A stretch of DNA of 64,000 bases from Marinobacter sp. F4206 (GTDB lineage: Bacteria > Pseudomonadota > Gammaproteobacteria > Pseudomonadales > Oleiphilaceae): NCBI RefSeq assembly GCF_019392195.1, contig NZ_JAHXKI010000001.1, positions 62,001-126,000 on the forward strand. The letters are read 5' to 3'. The translations under genes were made by a program, and so were the position numbers. The notes under the pieces were generated by a model, which was not told the DNA's origin, made no database searches, and saw nothing but the letters and a program-made list of their open reading frames with translations. Within the stretch, counting starts at the first letter, position 1, and each line of letters begins with the position of its first letter. Below are positions 9,582 to 16,916 of this stretch, in pieces.

Positions 9582-11771
9582 TCAGAAACGAATTCCGGCC
9601 TCAACAAAATACTGGTTCGCGTCCTCAATAATATTATCGGGGCTGATCCAGGGCTCCATGTCGATGTAGTGCTGGATGGTCAAGGCCAGCACATAGCTGA
9701 ATTTTGGTTGATCCACTCGCCGGGCGAGCCTGAAGTCGGCCCGCTTGAAACGCGTGTTCCGGACCTCCTGAGCTATGTAAAAAGCGGCAGAGGAGGTTAA
9801 TCCCAGCGGGAGATCCTGGATCCAGGCCGCGCTTCCGGAATGGCGTGCGGACAGCCGGCCAAGCAGATCTACTGCTCGTTGCTGGGTATTGGGGGGAAGT
9901 TTGTCGGGATCACCAGTGTACCGACCCTCCTGGTCGAGATAGGCGTAGGTTGCCCTCAACTTTGTGCCTGAGAACTCCAGTGACGCCTCCAGCTCGACGC
10001 CTTCCTGATCCAGGGCAACGTTGTTGTCAATGTACCAGTCTTCCTCGTTGATCACGCCACTGATCATATCTCGAAGATAGTCGTTGAAATACCGAACTTC
10101 AACGCTCATCAAGGCTCTATCGAGGTGGAACTGGCCGAAATAGCTGATTTCCCGAGAGGTGATCCTCTCTTCCTCCAGGGTCTCACCGAACGTGGAGGTA
10201 TCCTGGTCGACCAGGTTAGCCACCAGGATTCGATCACCCTCGAGTACTTCGAACGGAGGCTGCACGTTTCTGGGGCGATAGGACCAGTCCGGGTTTTGCT
10301 CAAATGCATCCGGTGTCCGAACCGCCCTTGAGAATACAAAGCGTATCGCGTGGTTGTTGTTGAAGATAAAATTGGTTGCTATCCGCGGTGAGAAGTAGCC
10401 TTCATCCGTTGTTGTGGTTTTTTCCCAGTTACCACCGGCATTGAAAGTAAGCCAATTCAGCGGTGAGTATTCGGTGTTGGCAAAGACCCGGGTCTGGTAG
10501 TTATTACCCTCACCATTGAAGTAGGTTTCGGATTGGTATGTGTCTTTGCGGTAACCAAGACCGGAAACGAACTTGAGATCGGGATTAAGGATGAGCGTGT
10601 CCTGAATCTCGAACTCAAGCCTCGATTCTTCCGCATCTTCATTCAAACTTGCAATAAAGGGTGTGTCCGCAGTGGGCTCGGGAGACCCAGGCGGTAAGAG
10701 GCTATTAATCAGGGCTGTCCCGTTGTCCAGTGGGTCGTCCTCACCGGCGATTGGAACCGAGATATCCCACCGTTGCCTGCGGTTTTGGTTCTGGTAGCTG
10801 GCCTGAACGTAATAGAAATGGTTTGAGGATGTGGCACCATTGAATCTCGCCTGGAGGTAATAGTCGTCGAGCACGACATCCGGGTTATTGGTCGCGCCGA
10901 GCTTGCCCGATTTGAATCGATCCTCTTCGTTGACGCCATCCAGAACACCGGCTCTCAAGTCCACAGAATGCCGGTTATCAATCGCAATGATGCTGTCGAA
11001 GTTGAAATTGTTGACGTCGTAGCCGTCGTGATAGGGGAGCCTCTCACCACCGTCAACCTGGGCATCGAACCCGTTCGACTTCCGTTTTTCGTAGGACAGT
11101 CGCCAGCTGCCGTCACTGTCAGCATTTCCCACTGACGTGAAGGTCCGCAGGTGCCCCCTTGAGCCTGCGGCGGCGTACGCTTCGACGCCGGCCGTATCGT
11201 GTGGCGAACGGGTAATAATGTTGATGCTGCCAAGAAACGCATTGATGCCGTAGGCTGCTGCGTTGGGGCCGCGACTTACTTCGATTCGTTCGATATTCTC
11301 CAGGGCGACGGGCATGGCAATCCACTCAACATCAGCGAGGCTCGCTCGGTAAGCGGTTCGGCCATCAACTTGAACCTGAAGTCTACGCTGCTCGTACTGT
11401 GATGTACCATGGTAACTTGTGACAGGGTTGCTACTGCCGGCCACACCGACGACCATGCCGGGCACCAATCGGAAAACCTCAACCAGATTCATGATGCCGA
11501 GATCGCGGATCATATCGCCGGTAATGATTGTGGTGGTACCCGGTACTTTCAGTTTGGATTGTCGGAGCCGTGTGGTGCTCAGAACCTCGGGAAGTTGCGA
11601 CGCTTCTCCCGTGGAGTCGAGAAGCTCGGGATACATCACTGAGTCGGAATTCTGGGCCCAGCTTTGGGAAGATGTTGCGAGAAAGAGGGTGAGCGCACAG
11701 CCGAGAGTGGTCAGGCCCGGTACTGCTGAAGTCCGGAATGCCAATTTTGTCGAATTGCTCATGGGTGACAT
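9582..11771 (-). CDS. TonB-dependent outer membrane receptor
   Basis: Outer-membrane beta-barrel with an N-terminal plug, energised by TonB. A signal peptide ends near SSQSWAQ (about residue 40). The plug occupies about residues 60-190, including the conserved ENIERIEVSRGPNAAAYG and NIITR stretches. The remainder is a barrel, and the protein ends in an aromatic residue (EAGIRF), as expected for BAM recognition. At 729 residues it is typical. The substrate is unknown. It heads an operon with the substrate-binding protein and hybrid kinase; no Fur-like box was recognised upstream. An ATG three codons in (base 11762) is an equally good start. Confidence 0.88.
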   Translation of the reverse strand: MSPMSNSTKLAFRTSAVPGLTTLGCALTLFLATSSQSWAQNSDSVMYPELLDSTGEASQLPEVLSTTRLRQSKLKVPGTTTIITGDMIRDLGIMNLVEVFRLVPGMVVGVAGSSNPVTSYHGTSQYEQRRLQVQVDGRTAYRASLADVEWIAMPVALENIERIEVSRGPNAAAYGINAFLGSINIITRSPHDTAGVEAYAAAGSRGHLRTFTSVGNADSDGSWRLSYEKRKSNGFDAQVDGGERLPYHDGYDVNNFNFDSIIAIDNRHSVDLRAGVLDGVNEEDRFKSGKLGATNNPDVVLDDYYLQARFNGATSSNHFYYVQASYQNQNRRQRWDISVPIAGEDDPLDNGTALINSLLPPGSPEPTADTPFIASLNEDAEESRLEFEIQDTLILNPDLKFVSGLGYRKDTYQSETYFNGEGNNYQTRVFANTEYSPLNWLTFNAGGNWEKTTTTDEGYFSPRIATNFIFNNNHAIRFVFSRAVRTPDAFEQNPDWSYRPRNVQPPFEVLEGDRILVANLVDQDTSTFGETLEEERITSREISYFGQFHLDRALMSVEVRYFNDYLRDMISGVINEEDWYIDNNVALDQEGVELEASLEFSGTKLRATYAYLDQEGRYTGDPDKLPPNTQQRAVDLLGRLSARHSGSAAWIQDLPLGLTSSAAFYIAQEVRNTRFKRADFRLARRVDQPKFSYVLALTIQHYIDMEPWISPDNIIEDANQYFVEAGIRF

Positions 11772-11814
11772 TCTATAATCTGCCGATCTGGAAAGTGGAA
11801 CGCTGTTTTTTTGT

Positions 11815-11843
11815 AGTGTGTCTATCGTAGGGAACTACACACT
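11815..11843. repeat. Inverted repeat between the receptor and the J-like gene
   Basis: Seven-base arms AGTGTGT and ACACACT are separated by 15 bases in the divergent intergenic region. This could be an operator controlling either gene, but the arms are short and no regulator is nearby. Confidence 0.3.
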
Positions 11844-11893
11844 GTTTGTCTCTCGAAAATGTAATGAATCTAAACGCTGGGAGTTGCAGCTAT

Positions 11894-12556
11894 ATGAATT
11901 GCTGGGAAATCCTTGGAATTGAGCCGACCGATGACCGTCAGCGAATAAAGCAGGCCTATGAGCAACAGTTGAAATTCGCGTCGGATGACGAGGCCCTGAA
12001 GTTAAGCCAGGCTTTCCGGGAGGCAACAGGTGATGCCCCGGTGGCCGATGAAGGCCGGAATGATATGCCCTCGCAGTCTGATCAGCAGGACCGTCGCCAG
12101 CAGCCGGAGGCGGCCGGGCAATCGGATCGTCCACTGGACGGGACGGAGGGCCAGGTTGTCCGCGAGGTCGTTATCCAGATCAAGGCGCTGTTGAACGATT
12201 CGGCTCGCAGTCAGGATGTGGGTATCTGGAAAGCGATACTGTGTGAACCGCCAGCGGACCAGCTTCCTATTCGCCGTGAGATTGCCAGACAACTGGAACC
12301 ACAGGTCCGTCCCATGGCTGAGAATGGCAGCCTGCCGACTTCGGTTGCCCATTTCCTCGGGGGGTGGTTTGAATGGTTCAGTCTTCAGGAGGTGGCTCAG
12401 CAGCAAGAAGAGCGGCCATATGGCGAGACGGAGCGCGCCGAGGAACAGGCAGACCAGCCACCGCAGCTGGTCAACTTCTGGCCAGCGGTTATTGGCTGGA
12501 TCGTGGGGTTGGCAATATTGGCGAGCCTGTTCGGCGGAATGGGAGGCGGTGGCTAA
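11894..12556 (+). CDS. J-domain-like membrane protein lacking HPD
   Basis: The first 45 residues resemble helices I-III of a DnaJ J-domain (CWEILGIEP, then IKQAYEQQLKFASDDEALKL, then SQAFREAT), but the HPD tripeptide between helices II and III is absent, so stimulation of DnaK is not expected. A Gln/Glu/Arg-rich middle follows, then one C-terminal transmembrane segment (WPAVIGWIVGLAILASLFGG) and a glycine tail. The start was chosen at the ATG after a GGGAG site; an upstream TTG (11846) and ATG (11864) are possible. The stop overlaps the convergent transporter gene by four bases. Function unknown; a membrane adaptor role is speculative. Confidence 0.7.
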   Translation: MNCWEILGIEPTDDRQRIKQAYEQQLKFASDDEALKLSQAFREATGDAPVADEGRNDMPSQSDQQDRRQQPEAAGQSDRPLDGTEGQVVREVVIQIKALLNDSARSQDVGIWKAILCEPPADQLPIRREIARQLEPQVRPMAENGSLPTSVAHFLGGWFEWFSLQEVAQQQEERPYGETERAEEQADQPPQLVNFWPAVIGWIVGLAILASLFGGMGGGG

Positions 12557-13551
12557 GCTGCGTCTCTGGCTTCGGCAGCCCTGTCGATTCGGGCCCGGTA
12601 CCGCTGGGCCAGAATAGCGCCCACGATCACCTGGATCTGGTTGTAACACATGATTGGCAAGACAATCATGCCAAAGCCCGGGTGGCCCGAGAACAAGACC
12701 TTCGCCATCGGAAGTCCCGAGGCAAGGCTCTTCTTAGACCCGCAGAACACCACAGCCGCTTCGTCCTCCAGACTGAAACCGAATCGTCGTACAAGCAGTC
12801 GGGCCATGACCATAAACAGTGCCAACAGGCCAAAGCAAAGCACCACGGCAAGCACGATTGCCTTTGCGGGCAGGTTCTGCCAAAGCCCGCTTTCTACCGA
12901 GTGCGAGAAAGCCGAATAGACGATCAGCCAGATGACGCATTTGTCGTACCGCGCCATAAGTCCTTCGTTACGTCCCAGAAATCCGCCCAGCCACGGTCGC
13001 AGTGCATGCCCGACTGCGAATGGCAGCAGCAGCTGAAAAATGATGTCCTTGAGGGCCTCGGCAACCGAAAAATCCCCGCCGCCCGACGTGCTGACCAGTA
13101 ACAGCAGCAGAAACGGTGTCAGCATCATGCCGAACACATTAGACGCGGCTGCGCTACAGATGGCCGCAGGCACATTTCCCTTGGCCATGGCCGTGTAGGC
13201 GATGGATGACGATACGGCGGAGGGCAGCACCCCGAGGTACAGGAAACCCAATCCGAGATCTCTTGGCATCCATGAGGGGGCGATGTCACTCAGACCGTTG
13301 ATCGGGAGCACCGCCAGGGGGAAAAAGACGAATGTCAGGGAAGTGATCAGAATATGCAGGCGCCAGTGTGTCGCACCGGCGATGATCTGTTCGCGAGAGA
13401 GGGCGGCACCGTGGAAAAAAAAGAGCAGGGCAACGGCAATGGTACCCGATGAAGCAACGACGTCGGCTGCGTCACCGGTGACTGGCAACACCGACGCCAG
13501 AACGATGGCACCGAGCAAAAGCAGCGTAAAGGTATCGATCCGGAATTTCAT
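12553..13551 (-). CDS. Bile acid:sodium symporter family transporter (SLC10A7/YfeH-like)
   Basis: Polytopic inner-membrane protein of about ten helices, 332 residues, with the SBF-like pattern of the SLC10A7/YfeH group (an N-terminal LLFFFHGAALSREQI segment and a FCGSKKSLASGLPMAKVL segment near residue 270 that holds the crossover region). It probably moves an organic anion with Na+. It is encoded three bases after a FadR-type regulator, so its substrate may be that regulator's effector. Bile acid or steroid transport cannot be concluded from the family name. Confidence 0.82.
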   Translation of the reverse strand: MKFRIDTFTLLLLGAIVLASVLPVTGDAADVVASSGTIAVALLFFFHGAALSREQIIAGATHWRLHILITSLTFVFFPLAVLPINGLSDIAPSWMPRDLGLGFLYLGVLPSAVSSSIAYTAMAKGNVPAAICSAAASNVFGMMLTPFLLLLLVSTSGGGDFSVAEALKDIIFQLLLPFAVGHALRPWLGGFLGRNEGLMARYDKCVIWLIVYSAFSHSVESGLWQNLPAKAIVLAVVLCFGLLALFMVMARLLVRRFGFSLEDEAAVVFCGSKKSLASGLPMAKVLFSGHPGFGMIVLPIMCYNQIQVIVGAILAQRYRARIDRAAEARDAA

Positions 13552-13554
13552 GTT

Positions 13555-14232
13555 TCAGGTCACCTGTTTCTGCAGTGCCCGAAGGCTGGGCCGGAGCAGG
13601 GCACGGGCTAGCTGTTCGGCTTTAACCGGATCGCCACGGCGAATGGCGGCAAGCAACAGTTCGTGGTCTTCCTGCGACGGTTCGGGCAAATCAGCATCGG
13701 TTTCTGTGCGCTCAATGGTCTGGCTGATGGCGTGAGAAAAATAGTCATACAGCTCGGTAAGCGCAGAGTTATGGGAAGCGGCAACCAGGCCATGGTGAAA
13801 GGCTTCGTCGTGCCTGATTCGTTCGGCGAGATCATCCCCGGCCTTCGCCCGCGCGTCCAGCGCGCCGGTCATTATCCGCAGGTCCTGGTCGGTACGCCGG
13901 GACGCGGCAAGGGTGGCTGCCTCCGTTTCCAGCATGATCCTTACTTCCAACTGCTCGGCCAGCTGGGTCCGGCTAATCCGCCTCAGTGTCTCACCGGCGT
14001 CCCGGGTGGCACGCACATAGGTACCGTCTCCCTGTCGGGTTTCCAGCATCCCTACATGAACAAGGACACGCACGGCTTCGCGCACCGTGTTTCTGCTGAC
14101 GCCGAGGGCGTCTGACAACTCGGACTCGATCGGAAGCTTGCTTCCCACCGGCCACTGACCGGCCTGTATGGCGTGGCGGAGGCTTTCAATCGCGGTTTCA
14201 ACCAGAGAGCCTTTGCGGATTCGTTCTAGCAT
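13555..14232 (-). CDS. FadR/GntR-family transcriptional regulator
   Basis: One-component repressor type: an N-terminal winged helix (residues about 10-75, with LPIESELSDALGVSRNTVREAVRVLVHVGML and a DGTYVR wing) and an all-helical FCD effector domain whose metal-binding positions are visible as DEAFH and later conserved His residues. The ATG used here (MLERIRKGSL) lies nine codons inside the longest frame; it was preferred because the longer start (14259) would lie within a motif that looks like an operator. It likely represses itself and the downstream transporter, and perhaps the adjacent monooxygenase. Confidence 0.85.
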   Translation of the reverse strand: MLERIRKGSLVETAIESLRHAIQAGQWPVGSKLPIESELSDALGVSRNTVREAVRVLVHVGMLETRQGDGTYVRATRDAGETLRRISRTQLAEQLEVRIMLETEAATLAASRRTDQDLRIMTGALDARAKAGDDLAERIRHDEAFHHGLVAASHNSALTELYDYFSHAISQTIERTETDADLPEPSQEDHELLLAAIRRGDPVKAEQLARALLRPSLRALQKQVT

Positions 14233-14255
14233 GATCTTATAATCCTGAAACCTGA

Positions 14256-14266
14256 TCATCCAATCA
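14256..14266. promoter_or_regulatory. Putative FadR-type operator upstream of the regulator
   Basis: TCATCCAATCA, read on the other strand as TGATTGGATGA, has the short inverted-arm form typical of FadR-family operators. An almost identical motif lies upstream of the monooxygenase gene. Its fit to this regulator is inference. Confidence 0.45.
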
Positions 14267-14269
14267 TCC

Positions 14270-14315
14270 TATGAATTAAGAAAGACTTCAACCGGCTTCC
14301 AGAAGCCGGTTGAAG
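14270..14315 (-). terminator. Rho-independent terminator of the monooxygenase gene
   Basis: A perfect 13-bp stem CTTCAACCGGCTT/AAGCCGGTTGAAG with a four-base loop lies just after the stop of the minus-strand monooxygenase gene. Read on the minus strand it is followed by a T-rich tract (TCTTTCTTAATTC). Confidence 0.85.
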
Positions 14316-14324
14316 CGCGTTTGG

Positions 14325-15812
14325 TCACGCTGGTTTCGTGGGATAGTAAAACTGGTAGTCCGCGGTATCAATGTGGCGGGTGGCGAAGCGGTAGGTGAAC
14401 GTGAACCCCGGCCAGTTCACCGTGTTCTTGCCATTGGCATCCAGGTACCAGGAGGTGCACCCGGCATCCCACACGCTCCCCTTTAGGCCACTCTGGATGA
14501 TACTGGCAAAACGTTCCTGCCGATCCTGACGAACGTCCATTGCCGAGCCCGGGTATTTCTCCAGAGCCCGCAGTGCATCCAGCACGTAACGAAACTGGGA
14601 TTCCAGCATAAAGATAATCGAGTTGTGGGCAAGGTTGGTGTTAGGCCCATAGAGCATGAACAGATTAGGGAAGCCGCTCACCGTGATGCCCTTGAAGGCG
14701 GACGCGCCGTTTTCCCAGGCTTCGTTGAGCGTAATTCCGGAGCGCCCCTTGATGACCACGGGGGTCAGGAACTCCGACGCCTTGAAACCGGTGCCGCAGA
14801 TGATGGCGTCGACAGGGTAGTGGGTTCCATTTACGGTGACCACACCGTCTTCATCAACCCGGTCAATGTCCTCGGTTACAAGGTTCACATTGGGCCGGTT
14901 GATGGCCGGGTACCAGTCGTTGGATATCAGGATACGCTTACAGCCAATCTGATAATCCGGGATGATCTGTTTAAGCTTTTCAGGGTCGGTAACGTGCTTT
15001 CGGGCCTCTTTTCGGGCCTCCCGGGCGAATATCTCCAGCAGCCCGTTGAATTTGGTGAAGGCGAGGGCCCGGCTCTCATTTTTCCAATAAATCAGGTAGC
15101 GATAAATCCGGTCCCAAATCGGCAATACCCGGAAAAGTGTCTGCTCCCAGCGCTTGAACGGGCGGTCGGGTTTTGAAAGCACCCAGGCAGCCGAGCGCTG
15201 AAAAAGGCTCAGGGATTTCACCTGTTTGGCGATCTCCGGGACAAACTGGATGGCGCTGGCACCGGTGCCGATAACGGCGACTCGCTTATTGCTGAGATCG
15301 TATTCATGGTCCCAGCGCGCCGAGTGGAAAACCTTGCCGGCAAACCGATCCAGGCCGTTCACTTTCGGCCATGCAGGCTGGTTCAGCTGTCCGGTCGCGG
15401 TGATCAGCACATTCGCTTTCAGCACCTCGTCATTGGTCAGGGTAACTGTCCATTCGTTAAGTGCCTCATCGAACGCTGCTTCCCGGATTTCGCTGTTGAA
15501 CCGGAGATGATCTGCCAGCCCGTATTTTTCGACGCAATGCTCCATGTACGCAAGAATTTCGTGCTGAAGACCGAATTTGCGTGACCAGTCGTGCTTGGGT
15601 TCAAACGAATAGGAGTAGAAGTGGGATTGAACGTCGCAGGCGGCACCGGGGTAGGTGTTGTCTCGCCAGGTACCGCCCACCGAGTTTCCTTTCTCGAGAA
15701 CCGTGAAGGTCTGGAACCCGGCCTTTTTCAGGGTAATGGCCATGCCCAGTCCGCCAAAGCCGGCTCCGATAATCAGAATGGACGGGAAACGGGAATCTGA
15801 GTGTTGGAGCAT
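14325..15812 (-). CDS. Flavin-containing (Baeyer-Villiger type) monooxygenase
   Basis: Predicted FAD- and NADPH-dependent oxygenase that inserts oxygen next to a ketone or oxidises a heteroatom. The FAD motif GAGFGGLG is at residues 17-24, the Baeyer-Villiger fingerprint FxGxxxHxxxWD is visible as FAGKVFHSARWD near residue 160, and the NADPH motif GTGASA is near residue 182. The 495-residue length fits class B enzymes such as cyclohexanone or steroid monooxygenases. It is separated from the FadR/transporter pair by its own terminator, yet carries a similar upstream motif, which suggests a common inducer. Confidence 0.88.
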   Translation of the reverse strand: MLQHSDSRFPSILIIGAGFGGLGMAITLKKAGFQTFTVLEKGNSVGGTWRDNTYPGAACDVQSHFYSYSFEPKHDWSRKFGLQHEILAYMEHCVEKYGLADHLRFNSEIREAAFDEALNEWTVTLTNDEVLKANVLITATGQLNQPAWPKVNGLDRFAGKVFHSARWDHEYDLSNKRVAVIGTGASAIQFVPEIAKQVKSLSLFQRSAAWVLSKPDRPFKRWEQTLFRVLPIWDRIYRYLIYWKNESRALAFTKFNGLLEIFAREARKEARKHVTDPEKLKQIIPDYQIGCKRILISNDWYPAINRPNVNLVTEDIDRVDEDGVVTVNGTHYPVDAIICGTGFKASEFLTPVVIKGRSGITLNEAWENGASAFKGITVSGFPNLFMLYGPNTNLAHNSIIFMLESQFRYVLDALRALEKYPGSAMDVRQDRQERFASIIQSGLKGSVWDAGCTSWYLDANGKNTVNWPGFTFTYRFATRHIDTADYQFYYPTKPA

Positions 15813-15875
15813 AGGATCTATCCATGTCTTTATTGTTTTAGTTGTTCGTAGTTCAGTATACGGCGTGCAGGCCGA

Positions 15876-15886
15876 TCATTGGATGA
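15876..15886. promoter_or_regulatory. Putative operator upstream of the monooxygenase
   Basis: TCATTGGATGA is a TCAT-N3-ATGA inverted repeat, one base different from the motif in front of the FadR-type regulator gene. It lies about 65 bases upstream of the monooxygenase start. Confidence 0.45.
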
Positions 15887-15908
15887 CATTTTCTGCCGGT
15901 GGAACTGG

Positions 15909-16817
15909 TCAGAATGACCAGGTCGCCGTCCTTGAAAGCAGCTCCTCAGAGGGTTGCGACAGTAAGCTTGTCAGCAGTGGCGGCTCAAACTGCCGGCGAA
16001 TGCTGATGGCGTAGAATTCTTCGAATACACCCGGAAGCGCGCCATAGTCACAGAGCGATCCGGATTCCAGTTCATCGCGCACCACGACCGGGGGTAGGAC
16101 TGCGAAATGTTTTGTGTCTCTTGCCAGCAGTCGCATCATGGCCATGTCGTCCACCTCCGCCACAATTCGAGGGCTCAGTCTGTGATAATCGCACAGTTGA
16201 TCGAATGCATGGCGGATGTTGTTTTCCCGCCCGGGCACTATGAGGCTCTTTGTCTGGATAACCTCGGAAAATGAGGCGGTTCCTGTTTCACCCTGAGGAC
16301 CGATAAGACTCACGGACTGGCGGGCGATGCGTCTTGACCGCCAGGGATTCTCCTCGTCACCGTGCACTGGCTGGTTCGAAAGCAGTAAATCAAGACGATG
16401 AGCTGACAGGCGTCTCAGCAGGTCCTCCAGGCTCGCGCTCTGGATACTGAGTTCAAGATCCTCACGCCCCAGTAAAGGTCTCAGAAAACCCTCCTGAAAA
16501 TTCCGGGATAATGTCGCCACTGCACCGATCTTGAGGGTTTCCCGGTTAGACTGAGCACCGGATCGGAATCGTTCCGCAAGTTCTTCCCCCTGACGGAAAA
16601 TATCCTCGGCGTAGCCGAAAGCCACCCGCCCCGCTTCGGAAAGTCGCAGTCGACGACCTTCCCGGACAAACAGCTCATACCCCAGGCTTTCCTCGAGCTT
16701 TCGAATCTGGCCGGACAATGCCGACTGAGAGACGTGCAATGACTCCGCCGCCCGCGTCAGGTGGCCGGTTTTCGCGACGGTCCAGAAATAGAACAGATGG
16801 TGATAGTTAAGTCGCAT
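15909..16817 (-). CDS. LysR-family regulator (NhaR-like), divergent from dabBA
   Basis: DNA-binding regulator with an N-terminal winged helix (residues 1-60, HLTRAAESLHVSQSALSGQIRKLEESLG) and a periplasmic-binding-like effector domain. It is 302 residues. It is transcribed away from dabB across a 99-base gap, the usual arrangement in which a LysR protein controls the divergent operon, so control of inorganic carbon uptake is likely. The effector is unknown. The N-terminal MRLNYHHLFYFWTVAKTGHL pattern is of the NhaR type. Confidence 0.85.
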   Translation of the reverse strand: MRLNYHHLFYFWTVAKTGHLTRAAESLHVSQSALSGQIRKLEESLGYELFVREGRRLRLSEAGRVAFGYAEDIFRQGEELAERFRSGAQSNRETLKIGAVATLSRNFQEGFLRPLLGREDLELSIQSASLEDLLRRLSAHRLDLLLSNQPVHGDEENPWRSRRIARQSVSLIGPQGETGTASFSEVIQTKSLIVPGRENNIRHAFDQLCDYHRLSPRIVAEVDDMAMMRLLARDTKHFAVLPPVVVRDELESGSLCDYGALPGVFEEFYAISIRRQFEPPLLTSLLSQPSEELLSRTATWSF

Positions 16818-16833
16818 ATGATGTTCTCTAAAA

Positions 16834-16866
16834 CAGAACGGTTTGATCTTTATAAACCATTTTCTG
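16834..16866. promoter_or_regulatory. Candidate LysR operator in the dab divergent promoter
   Basis: The interrupted inverted repeat AGAAcGGTTT ... AAACCattTTCT, with a nine-base AT-rich centre, sits in the middle of the gap between the regulator and dabB. Position and symmetry fit a LysR-type site. Confidence 0.5.
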
Positions 16867-16878
16867 TATCAATTCATT

Positions 16879-16908
16879 CCCTTCATAGTATTCACCGTCT
16901 TTGAAGGG
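16879..16908 (+). promoter_or_regulatory. Leader stem-loop including the dabB ribosome-binding site
   Basis: CCCTTCA and TGAAGGG can pair (7 bp, 16-base loop); the second arm contains the GAAGGGAG Shine-Dalgarno of dabB. If formed, it would hide the ribosome-binding site. Confidence 0.35.
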
Positions 16909-16916
16909 AGATATTC

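Noticed and set aside
11774..11779. TATAAT hexamer as a -10 box for the J-like gene
   Set aside because: No acceptable -35 element at 16-18 bases upstream, and it lies at the start of the receptor gene region.
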